From the NCBI GenBank assembly GCA_020912385.1, contig CP087212.1:434001-498000 (forward strand): 64,000 bases of DNA, given 5' to 3'. A program made the position numbers and the translations under genes. Origin of the DNA: Neofusicoccum parvum. Its lineage: Eukaryota > Ascomycota > Dothideomycetes > Botryosphaeriales > Botryosphaeriaceae. This document shows, one piece after another, positions 1 through 11,035 of the stretch. Position 1 is the stretch's first letter; each line of letters begins with the position of its first letter. The notes beneath the pieces were generated by a model. It was not told where the DNA came from and made no database searches. It worked only from the letters and a program-made list of their open reading frames with translations.

Positions 1-183
1 GTCTCCGACTGCGCGCCGCAGTTTGCAGACTCTCCGCGCTTGCGTCTCGATCGCACTGTCGCGTCGCCACTTGATACCCGACCGCTAGATTTCGACTTTT
101 TCACGGCCCCACCAGGCCTTAATATTAAAGCGTCGACGCCCCCAGTCTTCCCTCTCTAGACACCTTCGCAACTCCTCGACACA

Positions 184-3100
184 ATGGCCCCCGCTGCCGA
201 CGCCGCACACCCCACCGCCGGACAGGTCAAGTCCGAGAACGCCAAGAGCGTCAAGGTCCTGGAGGAGCTTCTTGCGAAGCTCACCGTCTCCAAGGCCCAG
301 GATGAGATCAACGCCACCTCGCTGGACCTCGCCACCTTCATCAACGGCGATATCGAGGAGGGCGATGCCCCCACCCAGTAAGTTTGCTCCGCCGCTCGCC
401 CGCCGGCCAGTCTGCAGCGCTGCTGTTTCAGCGCCTCGGTCGCACGTTTGGTCCTCAGCCGCTGACAGCGTTTGCGCAGGGCCGTCGCACTGCTGAAGAA
501 GCAGCTCGGCAACAAGAAGGATGCCCTCGCCAGGGAACGCGCCCTCGACGCCATCAAGGCGATCGCCTCGCACTCGACCGTCTCCCCGGCCGTCGAGCCC
601 TACCTCGTCGCCCTCCTGCCCGCCACTCTGACCGCCGTCGGTGACAAGATGACCCCGGTCAAGAACGCTGCCCAGGCTGCGGCCCAGGCCATCGTTGAGG
701 CCACCAACGCCAACGCCGTCAAGGCTGTCATCCCCGCCATCATTGGCTCGCTCCGCTCCGCTCAGAAGTGGCCCGAAAAGATGACCGACCTCACTTGCAT
801 TGAGACCCTCGCCGAGAGGTCCCGCGCTCAGATGGGTTACCGCGTCCCCGACCTCATCCCCGTCGTCTCCGAGGCTATGTGGGACACCAAGGCTGAGGTC
901 AAGAAGGCTGCTTACGGCACCATGGAGAAGCTCTGCGAGCTCATCTCCAACAAGGATATCGAGCGCTTCATTCCGGAGCTGATCAAGTGTGTTGCCAAGC
1001 CCGAGAACGTCCCCGAGACTGTTCACTTGCTCGGTGCCACCACTTTCGTCTCCGACGTGCACGAGCCTACCCTCGCCATCATGGTTCCCCTGCTTGAGCG
1101 TGGTCTTGTTGAGCGTGAGACCGCCATCAAGCGTAAGTCGGCTGTCATTATCGACAACATGTGCAAGCTGGTCGAGGACCCCAACATTGTTGCCTCTTTC
1201 TTGCCCCGCCTGTACCCCGCCCTTAAGAAGAACTACGACACTCTCGCCGACCCTGAGGCCCGTGAGAAGACCAAGCAGGCCATTGACACCCTGTGCCGTG
1301 TTGGCAACATTGTCGATGACAAGCTTCCCGAGGCTTCCCGCGCTGGTGATGTTGTCACCATCGAGCCCGTCCTCAAGAGCGTCCTGGGCGCTAAGGCCAA
1401 CAACGCCAAGTTCGAGCCCATCTTCGGCTACATCTCCGCCATCGCTGGCCAGCTCATCGACGAGAAGGAGACCGAGTCCTCCGTCTGGGCTGCTAACGCT
1501 ACCCCTTACGTCACTGCCGTCGTTGGCGAGGCTGACGCCAAGAACGTCGTTGAGTCCCTCCGCAAGAAGACTCTCCCTGGCTTCGAGGAGGCCAACGAGG
1601 TTCCCTCCGATGAGGAGGAGGGTGAGGATCTCTGCAACTGCACCTTCTCCCTGGCGTACGGTGCCAAGATCCTGCTCAACCAGACCCACCTGCGTCTGAA
1701 GCGTGGCCAGCGCTACGGTCTGCTCGGCCCCAACGGTTCCGGCAAGACCACCCTCATGCGCGCCATCAACAACGAGCAGCTTGAGGGTTTCCCCAAGCAG
1801 TCCGAGGTCAAGACTGTCTACGTCGAGCACGACCTGGATTCTGCCGACACTGAGCAGACTGTCATTGGCTGGACCATGAAGAAGCTCGAGACTGCCGGTG
1901 TCACCAAGTCCCAGAGTGAGGTCGAAAACACTCTTGAGGAGTTCGGTTTCGTCCGTGAGCAGTTGAACGCTCCTATCACCTCCCTCTCCGGTGGCTGGAA
2001 GATGAAGCTAGCTCTTGCCCGTGCCGTCTTTGAGGAGCCCGACATTCTCCTGCTTGACGAGCCCACCAACCACATGGACGTCAAGAACGTTGCTTGGCTC
2101 GAGAACTACCTCGTCACCTCCCCTTGCACTTCCATCATCATTTCCCACGACTCCAAGTTCTTGGACAACACCATCCAGCACGTCATCCACTACGAGCGCT
2201 TCAAGCTCAAGCGTTACCGTGGTAACATCAGCGAGTTCGTCAAGAAGGTTCCTTCTGCCAAGTCCTACTACGAGCTCGGTGCCTCCGAGATGGAGTTCAA
2301 GTTCCCCGAGCCCGGTTTCCTTGAGGGTGTCAAGACCAAGGCCAAGGCTATTGTCCGTGTCAGCAACATGACCTTCCAATACCCTGGTACCTCCAAGCCC
2401 CAGATCTCGGACATCACCTTCCAGTGCTCTCTCGGCTCTCGTATCGCCGTCATTGGTCCTAACGGTGCTGGCAAGTCTACTCTGGTCAACGTTCTGACTG
2501 GTGAGCTTATCCCCACCTCCGGTGACGTCTACCACCACGAGAACATCCGTATCGCCTACATCAAGCAGCACGCCTTCGCCCACATCGATCACCACCTGGA
2601 CAGCACTCCTTCCGAGTACATCCAGTGGCGTTTCCAGACCGGTGAGGACCGTGAGACCATGGACCGTGCCAACAAGCAGATCACCGAGGACGACGAGAAG
2701 GCTATGGACAAGATCTTCAGGATCGAGGGCACTCAGCGCAAGGTCATTGGTATCCACGCCCGTAGAAAGTTCAAGAACTCCTACGAGTACGAGTGCTCGT
2801 TCGCGCTCGGCGAGAACGTCGGCATGAAGAACGAGCGCTGGACCCCCATGATGACTGCCGACAACGCCTGGATTCCCCGTAACGAGCTTGTCGCTTCTCA
2901 CGCCAAGATGGTTGCCGAGGTTGACCAGAAGGAGGCCCTTGCCAGCGGTCAGTTCCGTCCTCTGGTTCGCAAGGAGATTGAGGCCCACTGCGCCAACTTC
3001 GGTCTGGACGCTGAGCTCGTCTCCCACTCCCGCATGCGTGGTCTTTCTGGTGGTCAGCGTGTCAAGGTCGTCCTGGCTGCTTGCTCGTGGCAGCGCCCCC

Positions 3101-3539
3101 ACTTGATCGTCTTGGACGAGCCTACCAACTACCTCGACCGTGACTCTCTCGGTGCCCTGTCCAAGGCCATCAAGGCCTTCGAGGGTGGTGTCATCATCAT
3201 TACTCACTCTGCTGAGTTCACCAAGGACCTTACTGAGGAAGTCTGGGCTGTCATGGACGGCAAGATGACTCCTTCCGGCCACAACTGGGTCACCGGCCAG
3301 GGTGCCGGTCCTCGTCTGACCGAGAAGGGTGATGAGGAAGACAAGTTCGACGCTATGGGTAACAAGATCGAGGGTACCAAGAAGCAGAAGAAGCTTACTT
3401 CCTCTGAGCTCCGCAAGAAGAAGAAGGAGAGGTATGTTGATTCACATTGCTACTATTCGAGCCAGACGCTAACACATTCACCAGGATGGCCCGCCGCAAG
3501 CGTGGTGAGGAGGTCTTCTCTGACGAGGACGACTTCTAG
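184..3539 (+). CDS. tef3: Translation elongation factor 3 (EF-3), fungal ABC-F ATPase
   Basis: Three exons, 184-377, 480-3431 and 3485-3539, give 1066 residues, close to the usual length of about 1045-1055. EF-3 is a fungal-specific ribosome-bound ATPase that helps release E-site tRNA during elongation. The N-terminal ~400 residues are alpha-helical HEAT repeats. Two ABC domains follow: Walker [10 protein letters not shown] near residue 481 with signature LSGGW and Walker B DILLLDEP, then GPNGAGKST near residue 724 with LSGGQ and LIVLDEP. A chromodomain-like insertion lies in the second ABC domain. The C-terminus is basic and ends [15 protein letters not shown], as in known EF-3. The start follows a CT-rich leader (cttccctctct) and ends exon 1 at a clean gtaagt. 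Codon use is strongly biased, as expected for a very highly expressed gene. Identity is secure. Confidence 0.97.
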
Positions 3540-4896
3540 ATTCGAGTGTGAAGGATCAGGAGTTTCTTCGTGCTTCTCATTTTCTTCTTGTGTTTTCCAG
3601 CGATTCCCTGCGGACGAAAAAAGCATAATGGTGATGGTTTGTCTAGATGCCGGCTGAGCACGTTTTATTCCCCAAGACGAAATGTGTGATGCTGGCTGGG
3701 TTGGGTTCGGCGTCTATTTTGTTTATGGTGGATTAGAGTCATGGCTTATGATTTCCCACTGCGACATGCACAGGCAGCTTTTTTTCAGCAGATAGACATA
3801 GATCGAACTGCGAAAAATCAAAAGACCATTGATTTGTTCAACTTTGTTGTGCATGATAGGCACCTAATTGGACGCGGTGTTAATCGGGTGGCGATTTTGG
3901 CAGGAGGCGAAGGGGTATCACGTGCGTGGCAAGACAAATTCTTAAACCCTCGTCATGTCAAGACGTGACCTCAGTTTATCTCACATGCGGCAAAGAGCCG
4001 CCCCACTAATGCGTCCCAGTCATGTCATGTTCATCAAAGCAGAGTTTGGGGGAATAAGACCATGCATCGGGTATTCACCCAGCCGTAAAATTGGAATTCA
4101 TCTCGCACAGCTGCTTCGAGGTTCGTCCAGCATACTCTTGACCTTTCATCAATCTTTGACTTTCCTTCCCAACTACATAATTCTTGATCACAAGTTGACT
4201 TTACTTCCTGTTTACGTCAAATCTCCTCTTCACTGAAATATTCTACCAAGCATTGCCTTGCTTCATTAGCTTTTAGCAATAGCAACATCAGATATGTCTC
4301 ATAAGAACTTGAAGTGTAAAGTGGTATGTAGGAAGGGTCTTATGATAGTCTCGCAGAATGTTCATCCTGTGAAATATTACGTATACTGTAGGATCTGTTT
4401 TTGAGAACTCGAGCGTCTAAGCGGTTAACTAATTTGTTTGTCTGCCTACACCGCTTTAAACGCCCTGTCCACGAGATATGGGCCCTATCTATACTGGCAG
4501 TTGTGATAAACATTAGCCCTCGCTCAGCAGCCCAATTAAAATTATGATATAACCGCCATCGAGTCTTGGGCGCTTACAGGACCACCAGAATCTCTAAAAA
4601 TAAATGATCAGCCTCCATAACATCCTACAGTTCGGAGCCGATGATACGGATGAAAAAACAAATCCCGCTGGCTAGAAGATCGAAAACTTATCCAAGGAAG
4701 AAATACTGATCTCTATTAGCCTCAAAAGGCGCCGACTCCCATTTTACGTTCCTCAGTACCACTAGAAACCCCTACGACAAACTCCATCACACAACTCAAC
4801 AGTAACGTCCACATCAGTGATAGGAATTTGATTTTAAGGAGCAAGACGGCTCAGAGTCGACGCTAGACCATTCATTACGGTAATTCTATCAAGACC
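3540..4896. other. Intergenic, no recognisable gene
   Basis: This stretch of about 1.35 kb starts with the EF-3 3' untranslated region and becomes AT-rich after about 4.2 kb. Only short ORFs occur, without recognisable domains or convincing splice sites. No tRNA-like or repeat structure was seen. Confidence 0.5.
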
Positions 4897-5412
4897 ATGA
4901 AGCCCATAAGAAGGCCTTATCTCACGCTTACGTCCAAAGCAGGAAAATCATTTCAAATGCCTGAACACTACCTCTCTGTCATTGTGTACGGCGCCGGCGA
5001 TGACCCAAATAATCGGTCACACTGGGCTTTCGCCTTTCATCGACCAGGATCGGACCTCTGCAATCTGCTGCAAGTGTTACTTATAGACCTTTCGAGGCTG
5101 ATCTATCAATTCGAGACACGGCATGGAATTCCCCTTCAGTGTGACAATCCGGAAGGTTACTTCACGCTAGCCTGCTTGGATACGGCTCAGTACACGCACG
5201 CTATCCGAATCATTAGCGGAGAGCCGGCGCCTCGCAACGGCGTTGATAGGAGCCAGGACTGGGTCCTGAGCTGCGTGATTTCCCTCGAAGCGGAGGAGAT
5301 TGTCGCTGCAGGGTCGTCGGAGTGGGTCGAGAGCCTTGTTGGACTCCCGGCGGTGACGCTGGCGAGCCGAGCCGGGCAAAAATGGCACAAAGCCTTTCGC
5401 GAGGATTGGTGA
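4897..5412 (+). CDS. Uncharacterised protein, 171 aa, single exon
   Basis: The reading frame opens with ATG at 4897 and ends with TGA after FREDW. I do not recognise the product with certainty. It has a predicted alpha/beta composition, a central motif RSHWAFAFHRPGSD around residues 40-53, and no signal peptide or transmembrane segment. The HWA-type motif after an N-terminal strand recalls small fungal proteins of unknown function annotated with DUF6914-type domains, but that link is a memory of pattern, not a search result. The next gene on the right is convergent (the I9 inhibitor), less than 200 bp away. The ORF has no visible intron and sits below an AT-rich upstream region. It could be a real accessory gene or a lineage-specific ORF. 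Confidence 0.45.
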   Translation: MKPIRRPYLTLTSKAGKSFQMPEHYLSVIVYGAGDDPNNRSHWAFAFHRPGSDLCNLLQVLLIDLSRLIYQFETRHGIPLQCDNPEGYFTLACLDTAQYTHAIRIISGEPAPRNGVDRSQDWVLSCVISLEAEEIVAAGSSEWVESLVGLPAVTLASRAGQKWHKAFREDW

Positions 5413-5600
5413 AATAACATGGCCAAAGACCTCGACATATCACGCAATGACAGCTGTACTGATTCATGGTCATGATCTTATCCATTCGTGAGGGTATCTA
5501 AAGTATCCGGTATGCCTCCCACACGATCACCTGCGTGTATGGACCTTTGGGTTTCATCTACAGCGCAGCATGGCAGCGTGCTATATCGGGGGCAGGCGGT

Positions 5601-6070
5601 CTACTGGGTCTTAACGACCTGGTCCGCCTCGACGGTGACGTGTTCGTTCGTGGACAGGGAGTGGACGGCGTCTTCGGGGAACTCGGCACTGTGATGTTTG
5701 TCAGCCGGAGGGCTCGGGAGGACAGCAAGGTAATAGGATGATGGCGTGGAGGGCGTTGATCTCTGGGTAGGCACGGGTAATGATGTTCGTTTGGGCGGAC
5801 GGGGCAGTGGGCAGGGCAGAGTGGGGAACGCGTACGTGAAGCCCTTGATCAGCTTGAACTCATGGGTGACCTTGCCGCCTTGGTCGGTGACCTGCTTCTT
5901 GGCACTGGTGAGGCGTTAGCTTTGGTCGATAGCAAGAGACGGTGGGAGCCTACTTGTCCAGCTGCTCGGTGCTGGCGCCTTCCTTCAGAGTAACCTGATC
6001 CAAGGTCAGCACGGCTTGACACAGACAGCAACTGCATCGACAGCTAGGATCGTACGTTGATGACGGGCAT
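5601..6070 (-). CDS. pbi2: Proteinase B inhibitor-like protein (peptidase inhibitor I9 family)
   Basis: Four exons on the minus strand, 6056-6070, 5954-5994, 5836-5904 and 5601-5688, splice into 70 residues starting MPVINVTLKEGAS and ending VEADQVVKTQ. The protein matches the fungal Pbi2/I9 family throughout: an N-terminal strand, the central GGKVTHEFKLIKGF block, then EFPEDAVHSL and the HVTVEAD strand. Family members inhibit the vacuolar subtilisin-type proteinase B in the cytosol and, in yeast, pair with thioredoxin in LMA1, which supports vacuole fusion. All six splice sites are GT/AG and every phase closes. Exon 1 is only 15 nt. No single ORF covers the gene, so it is easily missed. It diverges from BMS1. 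Confidence 0.88.
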
Positions 6071-6645
6071 TTTGGCAGCTGTGGAGGCGTATCTGCGAAG
6101 TGTTCTAGAGACGAGAATGATGAGTTGGAGATGAGAGTGCGGTGAGGGTTGAGAGAGGGTCCGAGGTGAGCGGGCAGGCTTATGTATCAGACTGCCCCTC
6201 CCCCTCCACACAATAATCAAGGCCGTTGCTAGGCGCTCGATGACGTGCGTTGGCTTTGCTGCGGAGCCTGGCGATAACGTGGCGGTCGGCTTGGCGCCGC
6301 AGCCGCCTCAGATGCATCACCGTAGACACAGGGCATTGGCTGTCACATCAGCGCAGCCTAGTCATGAGCCATAATCGAGGCGCGAGGGGTGCTTCCCCAC
6401 GGCAAGACGGGCGGCGCCGAGCACGACCCCGAGGGCGACGGGAGCTGAGCGAGGGGAGCAGTGAGGGGCAGCGACAGTCCACCCGCTGCGCGCCGGACGT
6501 CGGCGAGTCGGCGGAATGTGCGCGTGCGTTTATCGATAAGAAAGACCCTAGTCCGCTAGTGGACTAACGCGAAGTCATCGAGCCAAAATTTCCTCCGCGA
6601 AGCTCTTGCGACTTGCGATCTGCGTGAGGTCGCCGCGCAACAATC
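6071..6645. promoter_or_regulatory. Divergent promoter region between the I9 inhibitor and BMS1, with STRE-like motifs
   Basis: This interval of about 575 bp separates two divergent start codons. On the inhibitor side, CCCCT occurs at 6195-6199 and again at 6201-6205 (AGGGG on the coding strand), about 125-135 bp upstream of the start, with an AT-rich TATA-like stretch (atacataag on the minus strand) between. CCCCT is the stress response element core in yeasts and several filamentous fungi. Function here is inferred from the motif and spacing only. Confidence 0.35.
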
Positions 6646-9600
6646 ATGTCGGAGCAGACGAACAAGCCTCATCGCACGGGCAAGGAGAAAAAGAAGCCTG
6701 CAGGGGGTACGCTGCTACGTCTTTCGCATTTGCGCCGCGCCCGCGCTGACCAGAAACCCCAGGAACGAACCCTAAGGCCTTCGCCTTCGCCAACCCCGGA
6801 AAACTACAGAAGCAGGCAGCGCGCTCTCACGATGTAGGTAGATCGAGGATATAGGGGTGCCGATATGGATACTGAGCCCTTTCCAGGTCAAAGAGAAGCG
6901 CCTCCATGTCCCCATGGTGGATCGCCTTCCCGAGGAGGCACCACCCATTATTGTCGCTGTCGTCGGACCTCCAGGAGTAAGAACACCTCAAAACGCCGTT
7001 TCCATATCCCCAAAGATTGCTAAATACTGTATAGGTTGGCAAGACAACCCTGATCAAGTCTCTCATCCGTCGCTACACGAAACAAACCCTTTCGCATCCT
7101 ACCGGCCCTCTCACCGTCGTCACCTCGAAGCGCCGCCGCCTTACCTTTATAGAAACTCCCGCCGATTCCCTTGCCGCGATGATCGATATAGCCAAGGTCG
7201 TAGATATCGTGCTGCTCATGATTGACGGAAACTATGGCTTTGAGATGGAGACAATGGAGTTCCTGAACGTCCTGAGCGCCACGGGTATGCCTGGAAACGT
7301 CTTCGGCATTCTGACACATTTGGACCTGTTCACGAAGCAGTCCGCGCTTAAGATTCAGAAGAAGAGATTAAAGCACCGCTTCTGGAGCGAGCTTTATCAA
7401 GGCGCAAAACTGTTCTACCTGTCTGGTGTGGTGAATGGGAGATATCCGGATCGCGAGGTTCTCAACCTGTCGAGGTTTTTGTCTGTGATGAAGAATCCCA
7501 GGCCTCTCGTGTGGAGGAACTCGCACCCATACTGTTTGGCCGACCGCTTCCTGGACATCACGCCGCCGACGGATATGGAAGAAAATCCGAAGTGCGATAG
7601 GACTGTTGCGCTATACGGTTACTTGAGGGGCACAAATTTCCCAGCACAAGGTGCCAGGGTCCACGTTCCCGGCGTGGGGGATTTGAATGTATCCATGATC
7701 GAATCCCTGCCAGACCCATGCCCGACTCCATACCAGGAAAAGGCGGCCGAGAAAGCCACGGGAAAGTCGAAGAGCAGGAGATTGGGCGAGAAACAGAAGG
7801 TCCTTTTCGCTCCTATGTCTGACGTTGGTGGTGTTTTGGTCGACAAAGACGCGGTGTACATTGACGTGAAAACGTCAACATTCAACAAAGACGATGAAGA
7901 CGAAGAGCGGGGACTTGGCGAACAGCTTGTTGTCGGCCTACAGGGCGAGAGACGGCTGCTGGGCGAGGCTGATAAGGGGCTGAAGCTCTTCAGCAACGGC
8001 GAGACTCTGGACAGGACTTTTGCAGAGGATGACACGAACGATAAAGGACGAACCAGCCAGCGCCAAGCTCGTCTTGCAAGCAGAGTTGAAGAGGAAGATG
8101 ACGAGGATTACGGCAGTGAAGGTGAAGAGGAGGAAGATGAGGAGATGTTGGAAAGTGGCGAAGAGGATGAAGAAGACGACGCCGGGTATCTGGAAGAAAG
8201 TCGACTGGGCCGTGCCTTCCGAAAGGATGCCGACAATGCGACCAACGGGAATGCTCAAGACGACATCGCTTTCGCCGATAGCGACTCTGACCTTGGATCC
8301 ATCTCATCAGTCGAAGATCAAGAACTCGAGGACCCGGACGATGACGAGGACGAAGACGAAGAAGATTTTTCGGACGATGAAGGCGGTGCGCTCAGATGGA
8401 AGGAAAATCTTGCAGAGAATGCAAAGAAAGCCCACGGCAGCAAACGACCTTATCGGACCGCTGAGCTCGCTCGTTTAATGTATAATGACTCCATGTCTCC
8501 TGCGGATGTTCTGCGAACATGGAGAGGAGAACAGAGCAACACAGACTCCGAAGAGCAAGACGCTGGAGAGTTTTTCAAGGCGATCAAAGACATTTCTACA
8601 GCCGAGAGTGAAGATCGCGCTATTCCCGAGTACGACTATGAAGCTCTGGAGCAGAAGTGGACCGACGAAGACAACTTGGAAGCCCTGCGCCAAAGATTCG
8701 CATCTGCAAGACTTGGGAAAGACGACGAAGACGGCTCAGATGATGAATTTGAGGGCATCGAGGACGATGAGGGCGACGGTGCTTTCGAGGACCTCGAGAC
8801 TGGAGAAGTTGTGGGCGGCAAAGAAAGCGAAGAGGATGAGGATGCTAAAATGCAAGAGGAGCGTGAGAAAAACGCGCGCAAAAAGGAAGAGCTCAAGCTC
8901 CGATTCGAGGAGGAGGACCGTGCCGGCTTCGCAAACGACAAGACCAATGAGCGGGCGGAGGGAGGTGAAGAGCAAGAATTTGGTGAGGATGATTGGTATG
9001 ATGCGCAAAAAGCTGCTATCCAGAAGCAGTTGGACATCAATCGCGCAGAATTCGAGCAGCTGGACAACCAATCCCGAGTCCGCGTTGAGGGTTACAAAGC
9101 CGGCACCTATGCTCGGATTGTTCTCGAAAATGTCCCTTACGAGTTCGCGGCTCACTTCAACCCACGCTCTCCAATCATCATTGGTGGCCTCACGCCTACT
9201 GAGGAACGCTTCGGATACCTCCAGGTGCGTATAAAGCGGCACCGTTGGCACAAGAAGATCCTCAAGACGAACGATCCTCTCATTTTCTCGCTCGGCTGGA
9301 GGAGATTTCAGTCATTGCCGATCTACAGCATATCGGATTCACGAGTGCGCAATCGTATGCTGAAGTACACTCCTGAGCACATGCATTGCTTTGGTACATT
9401 CTATGGACCACTCATTGCACCGAACACAGGTTTCTGTTGCGTGCAGACCTTTTCCAACAAGAACCCGGGCTTCAGAATTGCCGCGACTGGTGTTGTCCTG
9501 AATGTGGACGAGAGCTTCGAAATTGTCAAGAAGCTCAAACTCACTGGCCATCCTTACAAGATTTTCAAGAACACTGCCTTCGTCAAGGACATGTTCGGCA

Positions 9601-10313
9601 CATCTTTGGAAATTGCCAAGTTCGAGGGAGCCAGTATCAAAACCGTCTCGGGTATCCGTGGTCAGATCAAGAAGGCACTCAGCAAGCCTGAAGGATGTTT
9701 CCGTGCAACTTTCGAAGACAAAGTGCTCATGAGCGATATCGTCTTCCTGAGAGCCTGGTTCCCGATCAAGCCACACAGATTCTACAACCCGGTCACGAAC
9801 CTCCTCGACCTGCCGGCCGGGGCTGACAGCGGCGAGGACAATGGCTGGAAGGGCATGCGTCTGACCGGACAAGTGCGCCAGGACGAGGGTATTGAGACAC
9901 CAAAAGAGAAGAATTCTGCCTACCGCAAGATCGAGCGTGCAGAGCGCCACTTCAATGCCCTGAAAGTCCCGAAGAAGTTGGCTGCAGACCTTCCGTTCAG
10001 CTCGCAGCCGGTGCAAATGCAGAAACAAAAGAAGGAAACGTACATGCAGAAGCGCGCGGTTGTGGCCGGCAAGGAGGAGAGGGTGGCCAGGAACCTGATG
10101 CAGCAGGTCATGACGCTGCGGAACGAGAAGGTTGCGAAGCGGAGAGAGGCGCAGGAGAAGAGAAGAGAAGGCTACCGGAAGAAGGTGGCGGAAAACGAGG
10201 AGAAGAGGGCAGAGCGCGAGAAGCGCGAGAAGGCCGACTTCTGGCAGAAGGAGGGCAGGAAGAGAAAGGCGCAGGAGGCCGCAGCTAACCGGGGTGGAAA
10301 GAGGCGAAAGTGA
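6646..10313 (+). CDS. bms1: Ribosome biogenesis GTPase BMS1
   Basis: Four exons, 6646-6706, 6763-6833, 6887-6976 and 7035-10313, encode 1166 residues (yeast Bms1 is about 1180). Bms1 is a nucleolar GTPase of the U3 snoRNP/90S pre-ribosome that binds Rcl1 and is needed for early 18S rRNA cleavages. The start MSEQTNKPHR with a K-rich run and KAFAFANPGKLQKQAARSHD is the family N-terminus. The P-loop GPPGVGKTTL (residues 71-80) is interrupted exactly by intron 3, and THLDLF is the G4-like motif. The middle is an acidic E/D-rich region (about 300-560), followed by the AARP2CN/DUF663-type C-terminal domain and a K/R/E-rich tail ending GGKRRK. The last exon alone lacks the P-loop, so the upstream exons are needed. 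Confidence 0.95.
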
Positions 10314-11035
10314 TCGGTCTCATTTTCTGATTTTGGTTTCTTCGCAGATCGATCTGGGGAGCTCGTGGTTATCTGGGGGCGGTTACGTGCATGGAGGCGT
10401 GAGCTCGTTCTTCCAGCAGGCATTTCCCGGCGTTGGGGGGCAGGGGTTCTTCCCGAGATTCAGAATTTCTTTTTTCCACGTGCATATCAAAAAGCGGACT
10501 GCAGCAGTGGGCTGTGGGCGAGCATGTATCAGGTAGCTGGGCAATTTCAGGGCTTCATTTGACACGGTCGGACGCGTTCGCGGCGGCGGCGCACCGTGCA
10601 CGAGCTCCTGAGGCGTCGGTGTTTACTGCGGCGCGCGCGGCTACACAGACTGGCGGGCAGGGCACATGAACACGCGGAGTTCGCGTCTCGCGCCGCTCAA
10701 CCAGCCTCTCACCGTTCTTTGTCGCCCGCGAGACATCGGACGCTTGCATCGCTGCAGGCGTCACGGCCGAGTACTCGAGTCTCGCTCTCACCTCCCGCTT
10801 GTTTCTCTTTGCGTTGCGTTGGCACGTCGCTTGTTCGCATCGCGCGCACCCTGGTCTCGTGGTGCTCGCTCGCTCGTCGGCCAACACGCGTCAGGCGGGT
10901 CAGCTGGCGATCTGCGACGACGCAGCAGGCCTCCGGCGGCCCATTGTGTCATCACCCACCGACAGGAGCAGCGCGAACACGCCTCAGGGCCGCGTATCAT
11001 TCACGGCCACACTGCGACCGACCGACGCCGCCGCC
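10314..11035. other. Intergenic: BMS1 3' end and promoter of the Whi5/Nrm1-like gene
   Basis: About 720 bp of moderately GC-rich sequence. The right half is rich in cgc/ctcgc runs and probably holds the promoter and leader of the next gene. Several ORFs overlap here in different frames and none has domain content. Confidence 0.4.

Noticed and set aside
85..1830. Long antisense ORF opposite EF-3 (581 codons)
   Set aside because: It mirrors the biased codon use of EF-3 and has no domain; the sense frame is a perfect EF-3.
4400..4470. Possible tRNA-like segment
   Set aside because: Stems could not be paired into a cloverleaf and no GGTTCGAATCC-like T-arm is present.
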